From: Kitasatospora fiedleri
Lineage (GTDB): Bacteria; Actinomycetota; Actinomycetes; Streptomycetales; Streptomycetaceae
Assembly (NCBI RefSeq): GCF_948472415.1
Contig: NZ_OX419519.1
Coordinates: forward strand, 5,485,001 to 5,549,000
Direction of reading: 5' to 3'
Length of the DNA stretch: 64,000 bases
A program made the translations under genes and the position numbers. How positions within the stretch are numbered: position 1 is the stretch's first letter; each line of letters starts with the position of its first letter. Below the pieces are notes generated by a model, which saw only the letters and a program-made list of their open reading frames with translations, made no database searches and was not told the origin of the DNA. Positions 1 to 11,998 of this stretch are shown piece after piece.

Positions 1-1904
<1,904 letters not shown>

Positions 1905-1978
1905 AGTTGCTCGCGTCCACTGTGTTGTTCTGAAACAACGACCCCCGCATGATGGCGGGCGGTGCACAGTTTCATAGT

Positions 1979-2097
1979 GTTTCGGTGGTCATAGCGTGAG
2001 GGAAACGCCCGGTTACATTCCGAACCCGGAAGCTAAGCCTCACAGCGCCGATGGTACTGCAGGGGGGACCCTGTGGGAGAGTAGGACGCCGCCGAAC
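1979..2097 (+). rRNA. 5S ribosomal RNA
   Basis: A 119-nt 5S rRNA starts GTTTCGGTGGTCATAGCG and ends GACGCCGCCGAAC, and the two ends pair to form helix I. It follows the 23S gene after a spacer of about 75 nt, in the usual 23S-5S order of an rrn operon read on the plus strand. Confidence 0.96.
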
Positions 2098-2109
2098 AAT
2101 CTTTGTGGG

Positions 2110-2142
2110 AAAGCCCCCTGATGGGATGTCAGGGGGCTTTTT
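2110..2142 (+). terminator. Intrinsic terminator of the rrn operon
   Basis: The arms AAAGCCCCCTGA and TCAGGGGGCTTT flank a short loop and are followed by T residues. It begins 13 nt after the 5S gene, as expected for the end of an rRNA operon. Confidence 0.93.
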
Positions 2143-2149
2143 CGCGTTC

Positions 2150-4770
2150 CCGGCAGACTGCCGGTCACCAGGAGGGGAGGACCGGGCGGGGTGCGCCTGC
2201 CGGCGTGCGCTGGGCCGGGCAGCACGGGGTGGTGTTGACGGCGAGTTCGGTGACCGAGGGGATGCGGCGGCGGTTGGCGGAGGACCCGTGGCTGTCCGTC
2301 TCGATGTCGGGGCGGTACGCGGACGGGGCGGACGAGCAGACGGACGCCCAGGTGCGGGCAGCGTTGCACCGGGCGCTGCCGGGGACGTCAGTGCAGGTCG
2401 AAGAGGTGTTGCACGCCTCGGTTCCGCTGGTGGTGCCGCTGCCGGCGGGAAGCGCCGCCGAGGTGGGGGCGGGGCAGGGCGCGGGGTAGTCGTTGACGCC
2501 GTTGGCGGTGGCGGGCCCGCAGCGGCTCGCGGAGTTGGTGCGGGGGGCCTGGCCGGCCGGGGCGGGGGAGGTGGTGCTGTCGGAGTCGGTGGCGTTGACG
2601 AAGCCGGGCAAGCCAGTGCCCGTGCCGGTGGTGGTGAGGGGGTATACCGGGAGGCGCCGGGGGTGGTGCTGGCCCCGCGGGACCTGTTGCGGACGGACCC
2701 GCTGCTGCGGGGGAGGTGGACGTCCAGTGGACGGCGCTGCTGGACCTGCGGCGGTTGCGGTTGGGCGGGGGGACGGTGTTTGCGGAACGGAGCCGGGTGG
2801 AGCGGTTGACGGCGGGCTATCCGGTCCGGGCGGCATTCCGCGGGGCGGAGCCATTGGTGGGGGGCGGTGCGGGCGGTCAGTGAGATCCCGGCGGTGCTGA
2901 TGGCGCGTTCGGGGATGCTGGTGTCAGTGGTGATGCTGGGGGTGCTGTCGGCGGTGGCGATGGTGATGACGGCTCGTCAACTGGCAGACTTCCGGCGGGC
3001 GGAGCTCCTGCTGCAGTTGGCGCGCGGGTCGGGTCGGGCCCGGCTGCTGGGGACTGCGGCGGGACTGGAGGCGATGGAGGCGCGCGGGTCGGGTCGAGCC
3101 TGGCTGCTGGGGGCCGCGGCGGGGTTGGAGGCGATGGAGGCACGCGGGTCGCGGACGCTGGATGCGACCTGGGCGTTCTGGACGGCCGAGCAGCCCTGGG
3201 AGACCGGCGGGACTTCCCGCAGGGCGGGGGAACTGTCGTGCGGGGCTCGGGACTTCGGTAAGGCGCTGGCGGTGTCGGCGTGTGGCGGGGTGGTCTCGGA
3301 CCGGTTCCCCTGCCCGGCCGGGACCAGGACGATGGGGGTGCCGAAGCTGACCGAGCGGCTGTCGGCGCTGGTGGACGCCTGCGCGGTGCAGTGGGCCCGG
3401 ACGGTGGTGCTCCGGTCGTTCGCGTCGGCGGGTCTGCCGGCGATCGGGGTGTCTGCGGTGGTGGCCGCGGCCCGGCTGGGGGCGCGGCGCAGGGAGGCGG
3501 CGCTGGCGCTCCAGCGGGCCCGAGGTGCGGGTGAGTCCCGCGCTGGCCGCCGTTCGGCGGCTGGAGGCGGCTCCGGCGGCCTTGGCGGGCCTGCTGGCGG
3601 GGTGGGCGGTGTCCGTCCGGTGGGCGGACGGGCGGCTGCTGGGGGCGTGGTGGCGGGTGCGTCGGCGGTGGCGGTGTGGTGGCAGGGCCGGGCGGCACGC
3701 CGGGCGGGTCGTGAGCCGGTGCGCCGACGGGGTCCGAGGCGGGCATCGGGGTTGTCCGCGCGGCTGGTGGCGGAGGGGGCGGGCGTGCTGCAGTTACGGC
3801 TGCGCGGCGCGGCCCCGGCGGGGGTCGGGGCGGAGCCTCAACTGGCGCTGATGCCGGTGGTATCGGGCCTGGCGGCGGCCGCGCAGTGGCGTACGGGCGG
3901 TGGCGCAGTGATCCTGGGCCCGGCGCAGCGTCCGCTGCCGGTGGAGGAGTTGGGCCGGGTGCCGGGGGTGGCCGGGGTGCTCCAGGTGCGCGGTGGGCTG
4001 GCGGCGCTGACCTCGGACGACGACGGTGTGACGGTAAGGGCGTCGGCCTATCCGGTGGCGTTGGCCCGGTACGAGCCGGGGTCGGCGCTGGCGGCGCTCG
4101 CGGCGGTGCCGGAGCTGGCCGAGCCGCTCGGCACGAGGGCGGAACTCTCGGCGCTGGCCGATCAAGTGACGGCGGATCGGTTCCCGGACGGCTCGTTTGA
4201 CGCGGACGCGGGGCGCGGTGGCGGACCGGGCGATCGGGCCGGTGGCCGGTGACGTCGACGTGGCGGGTGGGCTGCTGGTGTTCGGCGGGCCGGGGGCAGA
4301 GCGGGCAGCGCGGCGCGGCGGTGCTGTTCGCCGATCCGGGTCGGCCGGGGTCGGCGGCAGGTGCGGCGCGGATCGACGCGGCGTGCCGGTCGAAGTCCGC
4401 TTCCTGGGTGGGCAGTTGAGGGAAGCGTCGGGGGACGGTCTGGTGGCCGCGCTGGAGACGGCGTTCCGGGTGCTGGCGGCGCTCGGGCTGCTGCTCGGGC
4501 TGGTCGCGGTGGTACTGGAGCTGTTGCTCGGCGGGCGGGCCGCGGCGGGCGTCCGGCTGGTCCAGCTGCTGCCGGTGGTGGCGGCGGCGGTGGTCGGCGG
4601 CACGCTGCTCGGGCTGGCGCTGCCGTGGTTGCTCGGCCCGGCGCTCGACCTGCGAGCCTCCACGGCCGGTCCGGGCGCGCCGGTGCTCGCCCCGGACCGG
4701 GCGGCGGTCGGGTTGCTGGTGCCGGGCGCGGTGGTGCTGGAGGGGGTGGCGGGGTGGTGCGCCGCGAGCG
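2150..4770 (+). pseudogene. Decayed FtsX-like ABC transporter permease
   Basis: No single frame is open, but permease-like fragments recur across all three plus frames. An N-terminal extracytoplasmic piece lies near 2230-2480, a fragment with PGVVLAPRDLLRTDPLL near 2650-2700, and a membrane segment followed by FRRAELLLQLARGSG near 2905-3040, the usual start of an FtsX permease core. The last membrane block (ALETAFRVLAALGLLLGLVA, then a region resembling LLPVVAAAVVGGTLLGLALP) is in frame 4197-4838. Several frameshifts, a stop at 4252 and a 60-bp internal duplication argue for a true pseudogene. The original protein was probably 850-950 aa. Boundaries are approximate. Confidence 0.6.
3021..3154 (+). 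repeat. 60-bp tandem duplication inside the permease pseudogene
   Basis: Two near-identical 60-bp units, 3021-3080 and 3081-3140, are followed by a 14-bp partial third copy. Each unit reads through in one frame as RGSGRA-LLG-AAGLEAMEA. The unit is a whole number of codons, so the duplication itself does not shift the frame. Confidence 0.9.
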
Positions 4771-4856
4771 CGCGGCCCCGCCGGGCGCGACCGGTCTGTC
4801 GGTCGGGCGGAGTACCTTTCCCGGTGGCGTGTTCCTGATCGCGGGTGAGGTGTCCG

Positions 4857-7055
4857 GTGCAGCTGGCTCAGGTGGAGGGGGTCCTGGAGCGGATCACGTA
4901 CGCCAACGAGGAGACGGGGTACACGGTCGCCCGGGTGGACACCGGGCGCGGGGCGAACGACCTGCTGACGGTGGTGGGGGCGCTGCTGGGGGCGCAGGTG
5001 GGGGAGAGCCTGCGGCTGTTCGGGCGGTGGGGCTCGCACCCGCAGTACGGGCGGCAGTTCACGGTGGAGAACTACACGACGGTGCTGCCGGCCACCGTCC
5101 AGGGCATCCGGCGGTACCTGGGCTCGGGGTTGATCAAGGGGATCGGGCCGCGGTTCGCGGAGCGGATCGTGGAGCGCTTCGGGGTGGAGACCCTGGAGGT
5201 GATCGAGAACGAGCCGCAGCGGCTGATCGAGGTGCCGGGCCTGGGCCCGAAGCGCACGAAGATGATCGCCAAGGCGTGGGAGGAGCAGAAGTCCATCAAG
5301 GAGGTGATGGTCTTCCTGCAGGGCGTCCAGGTGTCGACCTCGCTGGCGGTGCGGATCTACAAGCAGTACGGCGACGCCTCGATCGGGGTGGTGAAGAACC
5401 AGCCGTACCGCCTGGCGTCGGACGTGTGGGGCATCGGCTTCCTGACGGCGGACCGGATCGCGCAGGCGGTGGGCATCCCGCACGACTCGCCGGAGCGGGT
5501 GAAGGCGGGCCTGCAGTACGCGCTGTCGCAGTCCACCGACCAGGGGCACTGCTACCTGCCGGAGGAGCGGCTGATCGCGGACGGCGTGAAGCTGCTCCAG
5601 GTGGACGTCGGGCTGGTGATCGACTGCCTGGCGGAGCTGGTCGCGACGGAGGGGGTGGTCCGCGAGCGGCTGCCGGGGGCGGACGGGCAGCAGGTCACGG
5701 CGGTGTACCTGGTGCCGTTCCACCGGGCGGAGCTGTCGATGGCGGGCCAGCTGCTGCGGCTGCTGCGGGCGGACGGGGACCGGATGCCGTGGTTCCGGGA
5801 CGTGGACTGGCCGGCCGCGCTGGGCTGGTTGGCGAAGCGGACGGGGGCGGAGCTGGCCCCGGAGCAGGAGCAGTCGGTGCGGCTGGCGCTGACCGAGAAG
5901 GTCGCGGTGCTGACCGGCGGCCCGGGCTGCGGCAAGTCCTTCACGGTGCGCTCGATCGTCCAGTTGGCGCTGGCGAAGCGGGCGAAGGTGGTGCTGGCGG
6001 CGCCGACCGGGCGGGCGGCGAAGCGGCTGGCGGAGCTGACCGGCGCGGAGGCGTCGACGGTGCACCGGCTGCTGGAGTTGAAGCCGGGCGGGGACGCCGC
6101 CTACGACCGGGACCGGCCGCTGGACGCGGACCTGGTGGTGGTCGACGAGGCCTCGATGCTGGACCTCATCCTGGCGAACAAGCTGGTCAAGGCGGTGGCG
6201 CCGGGCGCGCACCTGCTGTTCGTGGGGGACGTCGACCAGCTGCCCTCGGTGGGCGCGGGCGAGGTGCTGCGGGACATGCTCTCGCCCGGCAGCCCGATCC
6301 CGTCGGTCCGGCTGACCAGGATCTTCCGGCAGGCCCAGCAGTCCGGCGTGGTGGTGAACGCGCACCGGATCAACGAGGGCCTGCCGCCGCTGACCGAGGG
6401 CCTGCCGGACTTCTTCCTGTTCGTGGAGGACGACGCGGAGCGCGCGGCGGGCCTGACGGTGGACGTGGTGGCCCGCCGCATCCCGCAGCGCTTCGGCCTG
6501 GACCCGCGGCGCGACGTGCAGGTGCTGGCGCCGATGCACCGCGGCCCGGCCGGGGCCGGCGCGCTGAACACGCTGCTCCAGTCGGCCGTCACCCCGGCCC
6601 GGGAGGGACTGCCCGAACGCCGCTTCGGCGGGCGGACGTTCCGGGTCGGCGACAAGGTCACCCAGGTCCGGAACAACTACGACAAGGGGCGCAGCGGCGT
6701 CTTCAACGGCACCGTGGGCGTCGTGACGGCACTGAGCGTGGACGACCAGCGGCTGACGGTGATGACCGACGAGGACGAGGAGATCCCGTACGACTTCGAC
6801 GAGCTGGACGAGCTGGCGCACGCGTACGCGGTGACGATCCACCGTTCGCAGGGCAGCGAGTACCCGGCGGTGGTGATTCCCGTCACCACCTCGGCGTGGA
6901 CGATGCTCCAGCGCAACCTGTTGTACACGGCGGTGACGCGGGCCCGGAAGCTGGTGGTGCTGGTCGGGTCGCGCAAGGCCATCGGGCAGGCCGTGCGGGC
7001 GGTCAGCGCCGGTCGGCGGCACTCCGCGCTGGACCACAGATTGGCTGCGGGCTGA
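4857..7055 (+). CDS. recD2: ATP-dependent RecD-like DNA helicase RecD2
   Basis: This is a superfamily 1B 5'-3' DNA helicase of the RecD2 type, which acts outside any RecBCD complex in repair and replication restart. The N-terminal third carries helix-hairpin-helix segments, seen around GIGPRFAERIVERFG and VPGLGPKRTKMIAKAWEEQ. The Walker A box GGPGCGKSFTV lies near residue 354 and the Walker B-type VVVDEASMLD near residue 427. The C-terminus has the UvrD-like YAVTIHRSQGSEYPAVV motif. Length is about 732 aa, usual for the family. GTG at 4857 is preferred because GTGAGG sits 6 nt upstream; an in-frame GTG at 4845 lacks a ribosome site. The gene is intact beside the decayed permease. Confidence 0.96.
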   Translation: MQLAQVEGVLERITYANEETGYTVARVDTGRGANDLLTVVGALLGAQVGESLRLFGRWGSHPQYGRQFTVENYTTVLPATVQGIRRYLGSGLIKGIGPRFAERIVERFGVETLEVIENEPQRLIEVPGLGPKRTKMIAKAWEEQKSIKEVMVFLQGVQVSTSLAVRIYKQYGDASIGVVKNQPYRLASDVWGIGFLTADRIAQAVGIPHDSPERVKAGLQYALSQSTDQGHCYLPEERLIADGVKLLQVDVGLVIDCLAELVATEGVVRERLPGADGQQVTAVYLVPFHRAELSMAGQLLRLLRADGDRMPWFRDVDWPAALGWLAKRTGAELAPEQEQSVRLALTEKVAVLTGGPGCGKSFTVRSIVQLALAKRAKVVLAAPTGRAAKRLAELTGAEASTVHRLLELKPGGDAAYDRDRPLDADLVVVDEASMLDLILANKLVKAVAPGAHLLFVGDVDQLPSVGAGEVLRDMLSPGSPIPSVRLTRIFRQAQQSGVVVNAHRINEGLPPLTEGLPDFFLFVEDDAERAAGLTVDVVARRIPQRFGLDPRRDVQVLAPMHRGPAGAGALNTLLQSAVTPAREGLPERRFGGRTFRVGDKVTQVRNNYDKGRSGVFNGTVGVVTALSVDDQRLTVMTDEDEEIPYDFDELDELAHAYAVTIHRSQGSEYPAVVIPVTTSAWTMLQRNLLYTAVTRARKLVVLVGSRKAIGQAVRAVSAGRRHSALDHRLAAG

Positions 7056-7086
7056 GTTCCAGGGGGTACGGTACGTTCAGAGGTTG

Positions 7087-7100
7087 TCTTGACGTGAAGA
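7087..7100. promoter_or_regulatory. Imperfect palindrome upstream of citrate synthase
   Basis: TCTTGACGTGAAGA has two-fold symmetry, with TCTT and AAGA arms around ACGT and two mismatched positions. It lies 190 bp before the citrate synthase start in the only gap between recD2 and gltA, and it includes a TTGACG that could serve as a -35 box. An operator role is inferred; no matching -10 box is clear. Confidence 0.3.
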
Positions 7101-7288
7101 GATTTAGGGCGGAACCTGGTCCGGTGCCGCTGCCGATCTTGTCCGGTTCGCACCGGTGGCGGCAGCGGAGTTTGTAGGCCCCGGTCCTTCCCGGGGTCAC
7201 CCCCGGGTGCGCGGCCGTCCTTCGGGTGGGGGATCGTTGAGACAGTCAGGGCAGTCGGATGAGGATCAATTTCGTCGGTGAGGAAGAC

Positions 7289-8578
7289 GTGAGCGACAAA
7301 TCGGTAGTACTGCGGTACCAGGACGGCGAGTACGAGTACCCCGTCGTCGAGAGCACTGCGGGCAACTCCGGCTTCGACATCTCGAAGCTGCTCCCGCAGA
7401 CCGGCCTGGTCACCCTGGACAACGGTTTCGGCAACACCGCCGCCAACAAGTCCGCGATCACCTTCATTGACGGTGACGCCGGAATCCTGCGCTACCGCGG
7501 CTACCCGATCGAGCAGCTGGCCTCGGAGGCCAACTTCATCGAGACCGCTTACCTGCTGATCAACGGCGAGCTGCCGAAGGCCGGCGAGCTGGAGGCGTTC
7601 AGCAACGAGATCACCCAGCACACCCTGCTGCACGAGGACGTCAAGCGCTTCTACCAGGGCTTCCCCCGGGACGCGCACCCGATGGCGATGCTCTCCTCGG
7701 TGGTCGGCGCGCTCTCCACGTTCTACCCGGAGAGCCACAACCCGTTCGACGAGGCGCAGCGCAACCTGTCGACGGTCCGCCTGCTGGCGAAGCTGCCGAC
7801 CATCGCGGCCTACGCGTACAAGAAGGCGATGGGCCAGCCCTTCGTCTACCCGCGCAACGACCTCGGCTACGTCGAGAACTTCCTGCGGATGACCTTCGCC
7901 GTCCCGGCCGAGGACTACGAGCTGAACCCGGTCGTGGTCAACGCCCTGGACAAGCTGTTCATCCTGCACGCGGACCACGAGCAGAACTGCTCCACCTCGA
8001 CGGTGCGCCTGGTCGGCTCCTCGCACGCCAACCTGTTCGCCTCGATCTCGGCGGGCATCTCGGCGCTCTGGGGCCCGCTGCACGGCGGCGCCAACCAGGC
8101 CGTGCTGGAGATGCTGGAGCAGATCCAGAAGGACGGCGGCGACGTCGACGCGTTCATCCGCAAGGTGAAGAACCGCGAGGACGGCGTCAAGCTGATGGGC
8201 TTCGGCCACCGCGTCTACAAGGCGTTCGACCCGCGCGCCGCGCAGGTCAAGGTGCTCGCCCACGAGGTGCTGGCCCAGCTCGGCCAGTCCGACGAGCTGC
8301 TGGAGATCGCGCTCAAGCTGGAGGAGCACGCGCTCAAGGACGACTTCTTCGTCTCGCGCAAGCTCTACCCGAACGTGGACTTCTACACCGGCCTGATCTA
8401 CCGCGCGATGGGCTTCCCGACCAGCATGTTCACCGTGCTGTTCGCGATCGGCCGGCTCCCCGGCTGGATCGCCCACTGGCACGAGATGATCAAGGACCCG
8501 ACCAGCCGGATCGGCCGCCCGCGGCAGATCTACACCGGCGTGGAGATCCGCGACTACGTGCCGCTCGACGCGCGCTGA
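7289..8578 (+). CDS. gltA: Citrate synthase
   Basis: The enzyme condenses oxaloacetate and acetyl-CoA to citrate at the entry of the TCA cycle. It is about 429 aa, as in type II (hexameric) citrate synthases. The catalytic histidine blocks are visible: LWGPLHGGANQAVLEML, the KLMGFGHRVYK segment, and the later RKLYPNVDFYTG with the catalytic aspartate region. The GTG at 7289 is chosen because GAGGAAG precedes it at normal spacing and SDKSVVLRY is the usual streptomycete N-terminus. An in-frame ATG at 7259 would add ten residues without a good ribosome site. It is monocistronic, followed by a strong terminator. Confidence 0.97.
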   Translation: MSDKSVVLRYQDGEYEYPVVESTAGNSGFDISKLLPQTGLVTLDNGFGNTAANKSAITFIDGDAGILRYRGYPIEQLASEANFIETAYLLINGELPKAGELEAFSNEITQHTLLHEDVKRFYQGFPRDAHPMAMLSSVVGALSTFYPESHNPFDEAQRNLSTVRLLAKLPTIAAYAYKKAMGQPFVYPRNDLGYVENFLRMTFAVPAEDYELNPVVVNALDKLFILHADHEQNCSTSTVRLVGSSHANLFASISAGISALWGPLHGGANQAVLEMLEQIQKDGGDVDAFIRKVKNREDGVKLMGFGHRVYKAFDPRAAQVKVLAHEVLAQLGQSDELLEIALKLEEHALKDDFFVSRKLYPNVDFYTGLIYRAMGFPTSMFTVLFAIGRLPGWIAHWHEMIKDPTSRIGRPRQIYTGVEIRDYVPLDAR

Positions 8579-8597
8579 GCCGTCGGCCGCGGAGCCG

Positions 8598-8647
8598 AAG
8601 GGGCCCGGTCCCGCCCTCCCGTACAGGGGGCGGGACCGGGCCCCTTC
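8598..8647 (+). terminator. Terminator after citrate synthase
   Basis: A 19-bp perfect stem pairs 8599-8617 (AAGGGGCCCGGTCCCGCCC) with 8628-8646 around a 10-nt loop, starting 20 nt after the gltA stop. There is no long T tract, as is common in streptomycetes. Confidence 0.85.
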
Positions 8648-9039
8648 GCGTGTCGCCGTACCGGGGCGCACGGCGCCCGGGACGGGCCCGGTCGGGAACG
8701 GCCGCTCAAAGCGTCCCCGGGTCCGGGTCCGGCCCGGTGCCGTGCGCGAGGGCGATCGACGAATCGACAGCCCGTCCGGGGCCCGCCGGAGCCCCGCTCT
8801 ACAAAAGGTAAGACGTACCAGGGGGCGCAGAGTTACGCCAGGGGGGTGTGAGTTGGCTCTCTCCACTCTCCGTGTGCGTCCGCGCACCCGGGCGTCCGCG
8901 CGCATACCACACCGCACGGCCGGCGTGCGGCGTCACCCACCCCACCGGCTCCGCGACCCAGCGTGATAGGAATCGTGGCAATCCGGTACGGACCGCCCGC
9001 GACCTGCGGCGCGGCGAACGGTCAGGGAGGGAGTGCGCA
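8648..9039. other. Non-coding gap between gltA terminator and SDR gene
   Basis: About 390 bp hold no credible gene. The only promoter-like string is GATAGGAATC near 8967, about 70 bp before the SDR start, with no convincing -35 box. A frame open from 8848 runs into the SDR gene, but its first 64 codons lack a ribosome site and resemble no protein. Confidence 0.4.
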
Positions 9040-9759
9040 ATGGCCAGGAACGTCGTCGTCACCGGTGGTGGCACCGGCATCGGGCTGGATCTGGCCCGGC
9101 GCTTCGCCGAGGCCGGGGAGCGGGTGGTGATCGTCGGCCGCCGCCCCGGCGTCCTCGACCACGCCGTCCAGGAGCTCGGCCCGAACGTCACCCCGCTGGT
9201 GTGCGACCTGGCCGACCCGGACGCGGTGGAGGCCGCCCTGGACGTGCTGCCCGCCCGGATCGACGTGCTGGTCAACAACGCCGGCAGCCGGGAGACCGTG
9301 CCCGGCGCCGGACCGCACGCGGTGCTGGCCCGCTGGCGCGGCGACTTCGAACGCAACGTGCTGACCGCGGTGCTGCTCACCGAGTCCGTCCGCGACCGGC
9401 TCACCCCCGGCTCCGGCCGGGTGGTCACCGTCTCCTCGATCGCCGCGCTGCGCGGCGCGGGCTCCTACGGGGCCGCGAAGGCCTCCCTGCACGCCTGGAA
9501 CCACTTCCTGGCCGCCCAGCTCGGCCCGTCCGGGATCACCGCCAACATCGTCGCCCCGGGCACCGTCGCGGGCACCGAGTTCTTCGGCCCGCGACTGGAC
9601 GAGGCCGAGGTGGCCCGGCGCTCGGCGCGCACGCTGCTCGGCCGGATCGGCGAACCCGGGGAGGTCGCCGCCGCCGTCTACTTCCTCGCCTCCGCCGAGG
9701 CCGGGTTCATCACCGGCGAGATCCTGCACTGCAACGGCGGCGAACTGCTGGGCCGCTGA
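9040..9759 (+). CDS. Short-chain dehydrogenase/reductase (SDR) family oxidoreductase
   Basis: This is a classical 239-aa SDR, a cytoplasmic NAD(P)(H)-dependent oxidoreductase with a Rossmann fold. The cofactor glycine motif TGGGTGIG is at residues 7-14. VNNAG follows in the middle, then the SS...YGAAK active-site pair (Ser about 135, Tyr about 148, Lys about 152) and the C-terminal IVAPGTVAGTEF segment. The ATG at 9040 has AGGGAGGGAG just upstream. The substrate cannot be told from sequence. It converges on copA, with only 7 bp between the stop codons. Confidence 0.92.
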   Translation: MARNVVVTGGGTGIGLDLARRFAEAGERVVIVGRRPGVLDHAVQELGPNVTPLVCDLADPDAVEAALDVLPARIDVLVNNAGSRETVPGAGPHAVLARWRGDFERNVLTAVLLTESVRDRLTPGSGRVVTVSSIAALRGAGSYGAAKASLHAWNHFLAAQLGPSGITANIVAPGTVAGTEFFGPRLDEAEVARRSARTLLGRIGEPGEVAAAVYFLASAEAGFITGEILHCNGGELLGR

Positions 9760-9766
9760 CGTCCCG

Positions 9767-11998
9767 TCAGGCTGCTCGGAACTTGCGTAGTCGCAGGCTG
9801 TTGCCGATGACGAACAGGGAGGAGCTGGCCATGGCGGCTCCGGCGATCATGGGGTTGAGGAGGCCGGTGGCGGCGAGGGGGAGGGCGGCGGTGTTGTAGG
9901 CGAAGGCCCAGAAGAGGTTGCCTTTGATGGTGGTGAGGGTGTGGCGGGCGAGGCGGATGGCGTCGGCGGCGGTGCGCAGGTCGCCGCGGACGAGGGTGAG
10001 GTCGGCGGCTTGGATGGCGGCGTCGGTGCCGGTGCCGAGGGCGAGTCCGAGGTCGGCTTGGGCGAGGGCGGCGGCGTCGTTGACGCCGTCGCCGATCATG
10101 GCGACGGTGTGGCCTTGGTGTTGGAGGTGTCGGATGGTGGCGGCTTTGTCCTGGGGGAGGACGTCGGCGTGGACGTCGTGGGCGGGGATGCCGATTTCGG
10201 CGGCGACGGCTTCGGCGGTGGTCCGGTTGTCGCCGGTGAGCAGGATGGGGCGTAGGCCCAGGGCGCGTAGTCGGGTGACGGCTTCGGCGCTGGTGGGTTT
10301 GACGGCGTCGGCGACTTCCAGCAGGGCGCGGGGTGTGCCGTCCCAGGCGAGGGTGATGGCGGTTCGTCCGGCTTGTTCGGCGGTGGTCTTGGCGGTGGCG
10401 AGGGCGGGTGGCAGGGGGGTGTCGAGGAGGGTGGCGCGTCCGGCGGTCACCGCGTGCCCCTCGACGGTGCCCCGCACGCCCAGGCCGGGGAGGTTCTGGA
10501 AGTCCTCGACGGCGGGCAGCTCACCGAACCGTTCTCGGGCGGCGGTGGCGATGGCGCGGGCGATGGGGTGTTCGGAGGCGTGTTCCAGGGCGCCGGCCAG
10601 CCGTAGTGCCTGGTCCTCGTCGACGTCTTCGGTGGTGTGGAGGGTGAGGAGGGTCATCTGTCCGGTGGTGACGGTGCCGGTCTTGTCGAGGACGACGGTG
10701 TCGGCTTTGCGGGTGTTCTCCAGGACTTCGGGGCCTTTGATGAGGATGCCGAGTTGGGCGCCGCGTCCGGTGCCGACGAGGAGGGCGGTGGGGGTGGCCA
10801 GGCCCAGGGCGCAGGGGCAGGCGATGATCAGGACTGCGACGGCGGCGGTGAACGCTTCGGTGGGGTTGTCGGAGGTCAGGAGCCAGCCGACCAGGGTGGC
10901 CAGTGCCAGGACGATGACGGCGGGTACGAAGAGGGCGGAGATCCGGTCGGCCAGGCGTTGGGCGGCGGCTTTGCCGTTCTGGGCGTCCTCGACGAGTCTG
11001 GCCGTTCGGGCCAGTTGGGTGTCGGCGCCGATGCGGGTGGCCTGTACGACCAGTCGGCCGCCCGCGTTGACGGTGGCGCCGGTGACGGTGTCCCCGACGG
11101 TGACCTCGAGGGGCACGGATTCGCCGGTGAGCATGGAGGCGTCCACGGCGGAGCTGCCCTCGATCACGGTGCCGTCGGTGGCGATCTTCTCGCCGGGGCG
11201 CACCACGAAGCGGTCCCCGACGGCGAGTTGCCCGACCGGGACGCGGACCTCCCGGCCCCCACGCAGCACCACCACGTCCTTCGCACCGAGGTCGAGCAGG
11301 GCGTGCAGGGCGGCGCCGGCCCGGCGCTTGGAGCGGGCTTCCAGCCAGCGGCCGAGCAGGATCAGGGTGGTGACGGCGGACGCGGTCTCCAGGTAGAGCG
11401 CGGAGGAGGCGTCGGTGGCGCCGACGGTGAGCGAGAAGGCGTGCCGCATGCCGGGCATCCCGGCGTCGCCCCAGAACAACGCCCACACCGACCAGCCGAA
11501 CGCGGCCAGGGTGCCGAGCGAGACCAGGGTGTCCATGGTCGCCGCGCCGTGCCGGGCGTTGGTCCAGGCGGCCCGGTGGAACGGCAGGCCGCCGTACACG
11601 ACGACCGGGCCGGTGAGCGCGAAGGCCAGCCACTGCCAGTTGTCGAACTGCAGGGCGGGGACCATCGAGAGCAGCACGACGGGGACGCTGAGCACGGCGC
11701 TGACCAGCAGCCGGTCGCGCAGGGGATCGGGCTCGGCGGGCCCGGGTGCGGGCGCGGCGGGCGGGGGCGGGAGTTCGGCGGTGTAGCCGGTCCGCTCCAC
11801 GGTGGCGATCAGGTCGGCGACGCTGGTGCCGGGGCCGAAGTCCACCCGGGCCTTCTCGGTCGCGTAGTTGACGCTGGCCCGCACGCCGTCGATCCGGTTG
11901 AGCTTCTTCTCGATCCGGGCGGCGCAGGAGGCGCAGGTCATGCCGCCGATGGACAGCTCGACGCGGTCGCGGGCGGCGGGGTCGGTGGTGGTGCTCAT
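9767..11998 (-). CDS. copA: Copper-translocating P-type ATPase
   Basis: This is a P1B-type heavy-metal ATPase (743 aa) that exports Cu(I) across the cytoplasmic membrane. One N-terminal heavy-metal domain has GGMTCASC at residues 18-25. The membrane metal site CPC (IIACPCALGLATP) is near residue 393, the phosphorylation loop DKTGT near 436, and the hinge GDGVND near 633. CPC plus the CxxC domain favours copper over zinc or cobalt. The ATG at 11998 (MSTTTDPAARDR) is used; the frame stays open upstream but the added residues are low-complexity. It lies 76 bp downstream of copZ and is probably cotranscribed with it from the CsoR-like operator at 12367. Confidence 0.95.
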   Translation of the reverse strand: MSTTTDPAARDRVELSIGGMTCASCAARIEKKLNRIDGVRASVNYATEKARVDFGPGTSVADLIATVERTGYTAELPPPPAAPAPGPAEPDPLRDRLLVSAVLSVPVVLLSMVPALQFDNWQWLAFALTGPVVVYGGLPFHRAAWTNARHGAATMDTLVSLGTLAAFGWSVWALFWGDAGMPGMRHAFSLTVGATDASSALYLETASAVTTLILLGRWLEARSKRRAGAALHALLDLGAKDVVVLRGGREVRVPVGQLAVGDRFVVRPGEKIATDGTVIEGSSAVDASMLTGESVPLEVTVGDTVTGATVNAGGRLVVQATRIGADTQLARTARLVEDAQNGKAAAQRLADRISALFVPAVIVLALATLVGWLLTSDNPTEAFTAAVAVLIIACPCALGLATPTALLVGTGRGAQLGILIKGPEVLENTRKADTVVLDKTGTVTTGQMTLLTLHTTEDVDEDQALRLAGALEHASEHPIARAIATAARERFGELPAVEDFQNLPGLGVRGTVEGHAVTAGRATLLDTPLPPALATAKTTAEQAGRTAITLAWDGTPRALLEVADAVKPTSAEAVTRLRALGLRPILLTGDNRTTAEAVAAEIGIPAHDVHADVLPQDKAATIRHLQHQGHTVAMIGDGVNDAAALAQADLGLALGTGTDAAIQAADLTLVRGDLRTAADAIRLARHTLTTIKGNLFWAFAYNTAALPLAATGLLNPMIAGAAMASSSLFVIGNSLRLRKFRAA

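Noticed and set aside
3021..3154. Minisatellite or IS remnant
   Set aside because: Only two full copies inside an old coding region; no terminal repeats or transposase.
2877..7037. 1386-codon open frame on the minus strand
   Set aside because: It lies antisense to the permease pseudogene and recD2, has Arg/Pro/His-rich content without domains, and arises from G/C third-position bias.
6677..8917. 746-codon minus-strand frame over citrate synthase
   Set aside because: Antisense to a well-conserved enzyme; composition is of shadow type.
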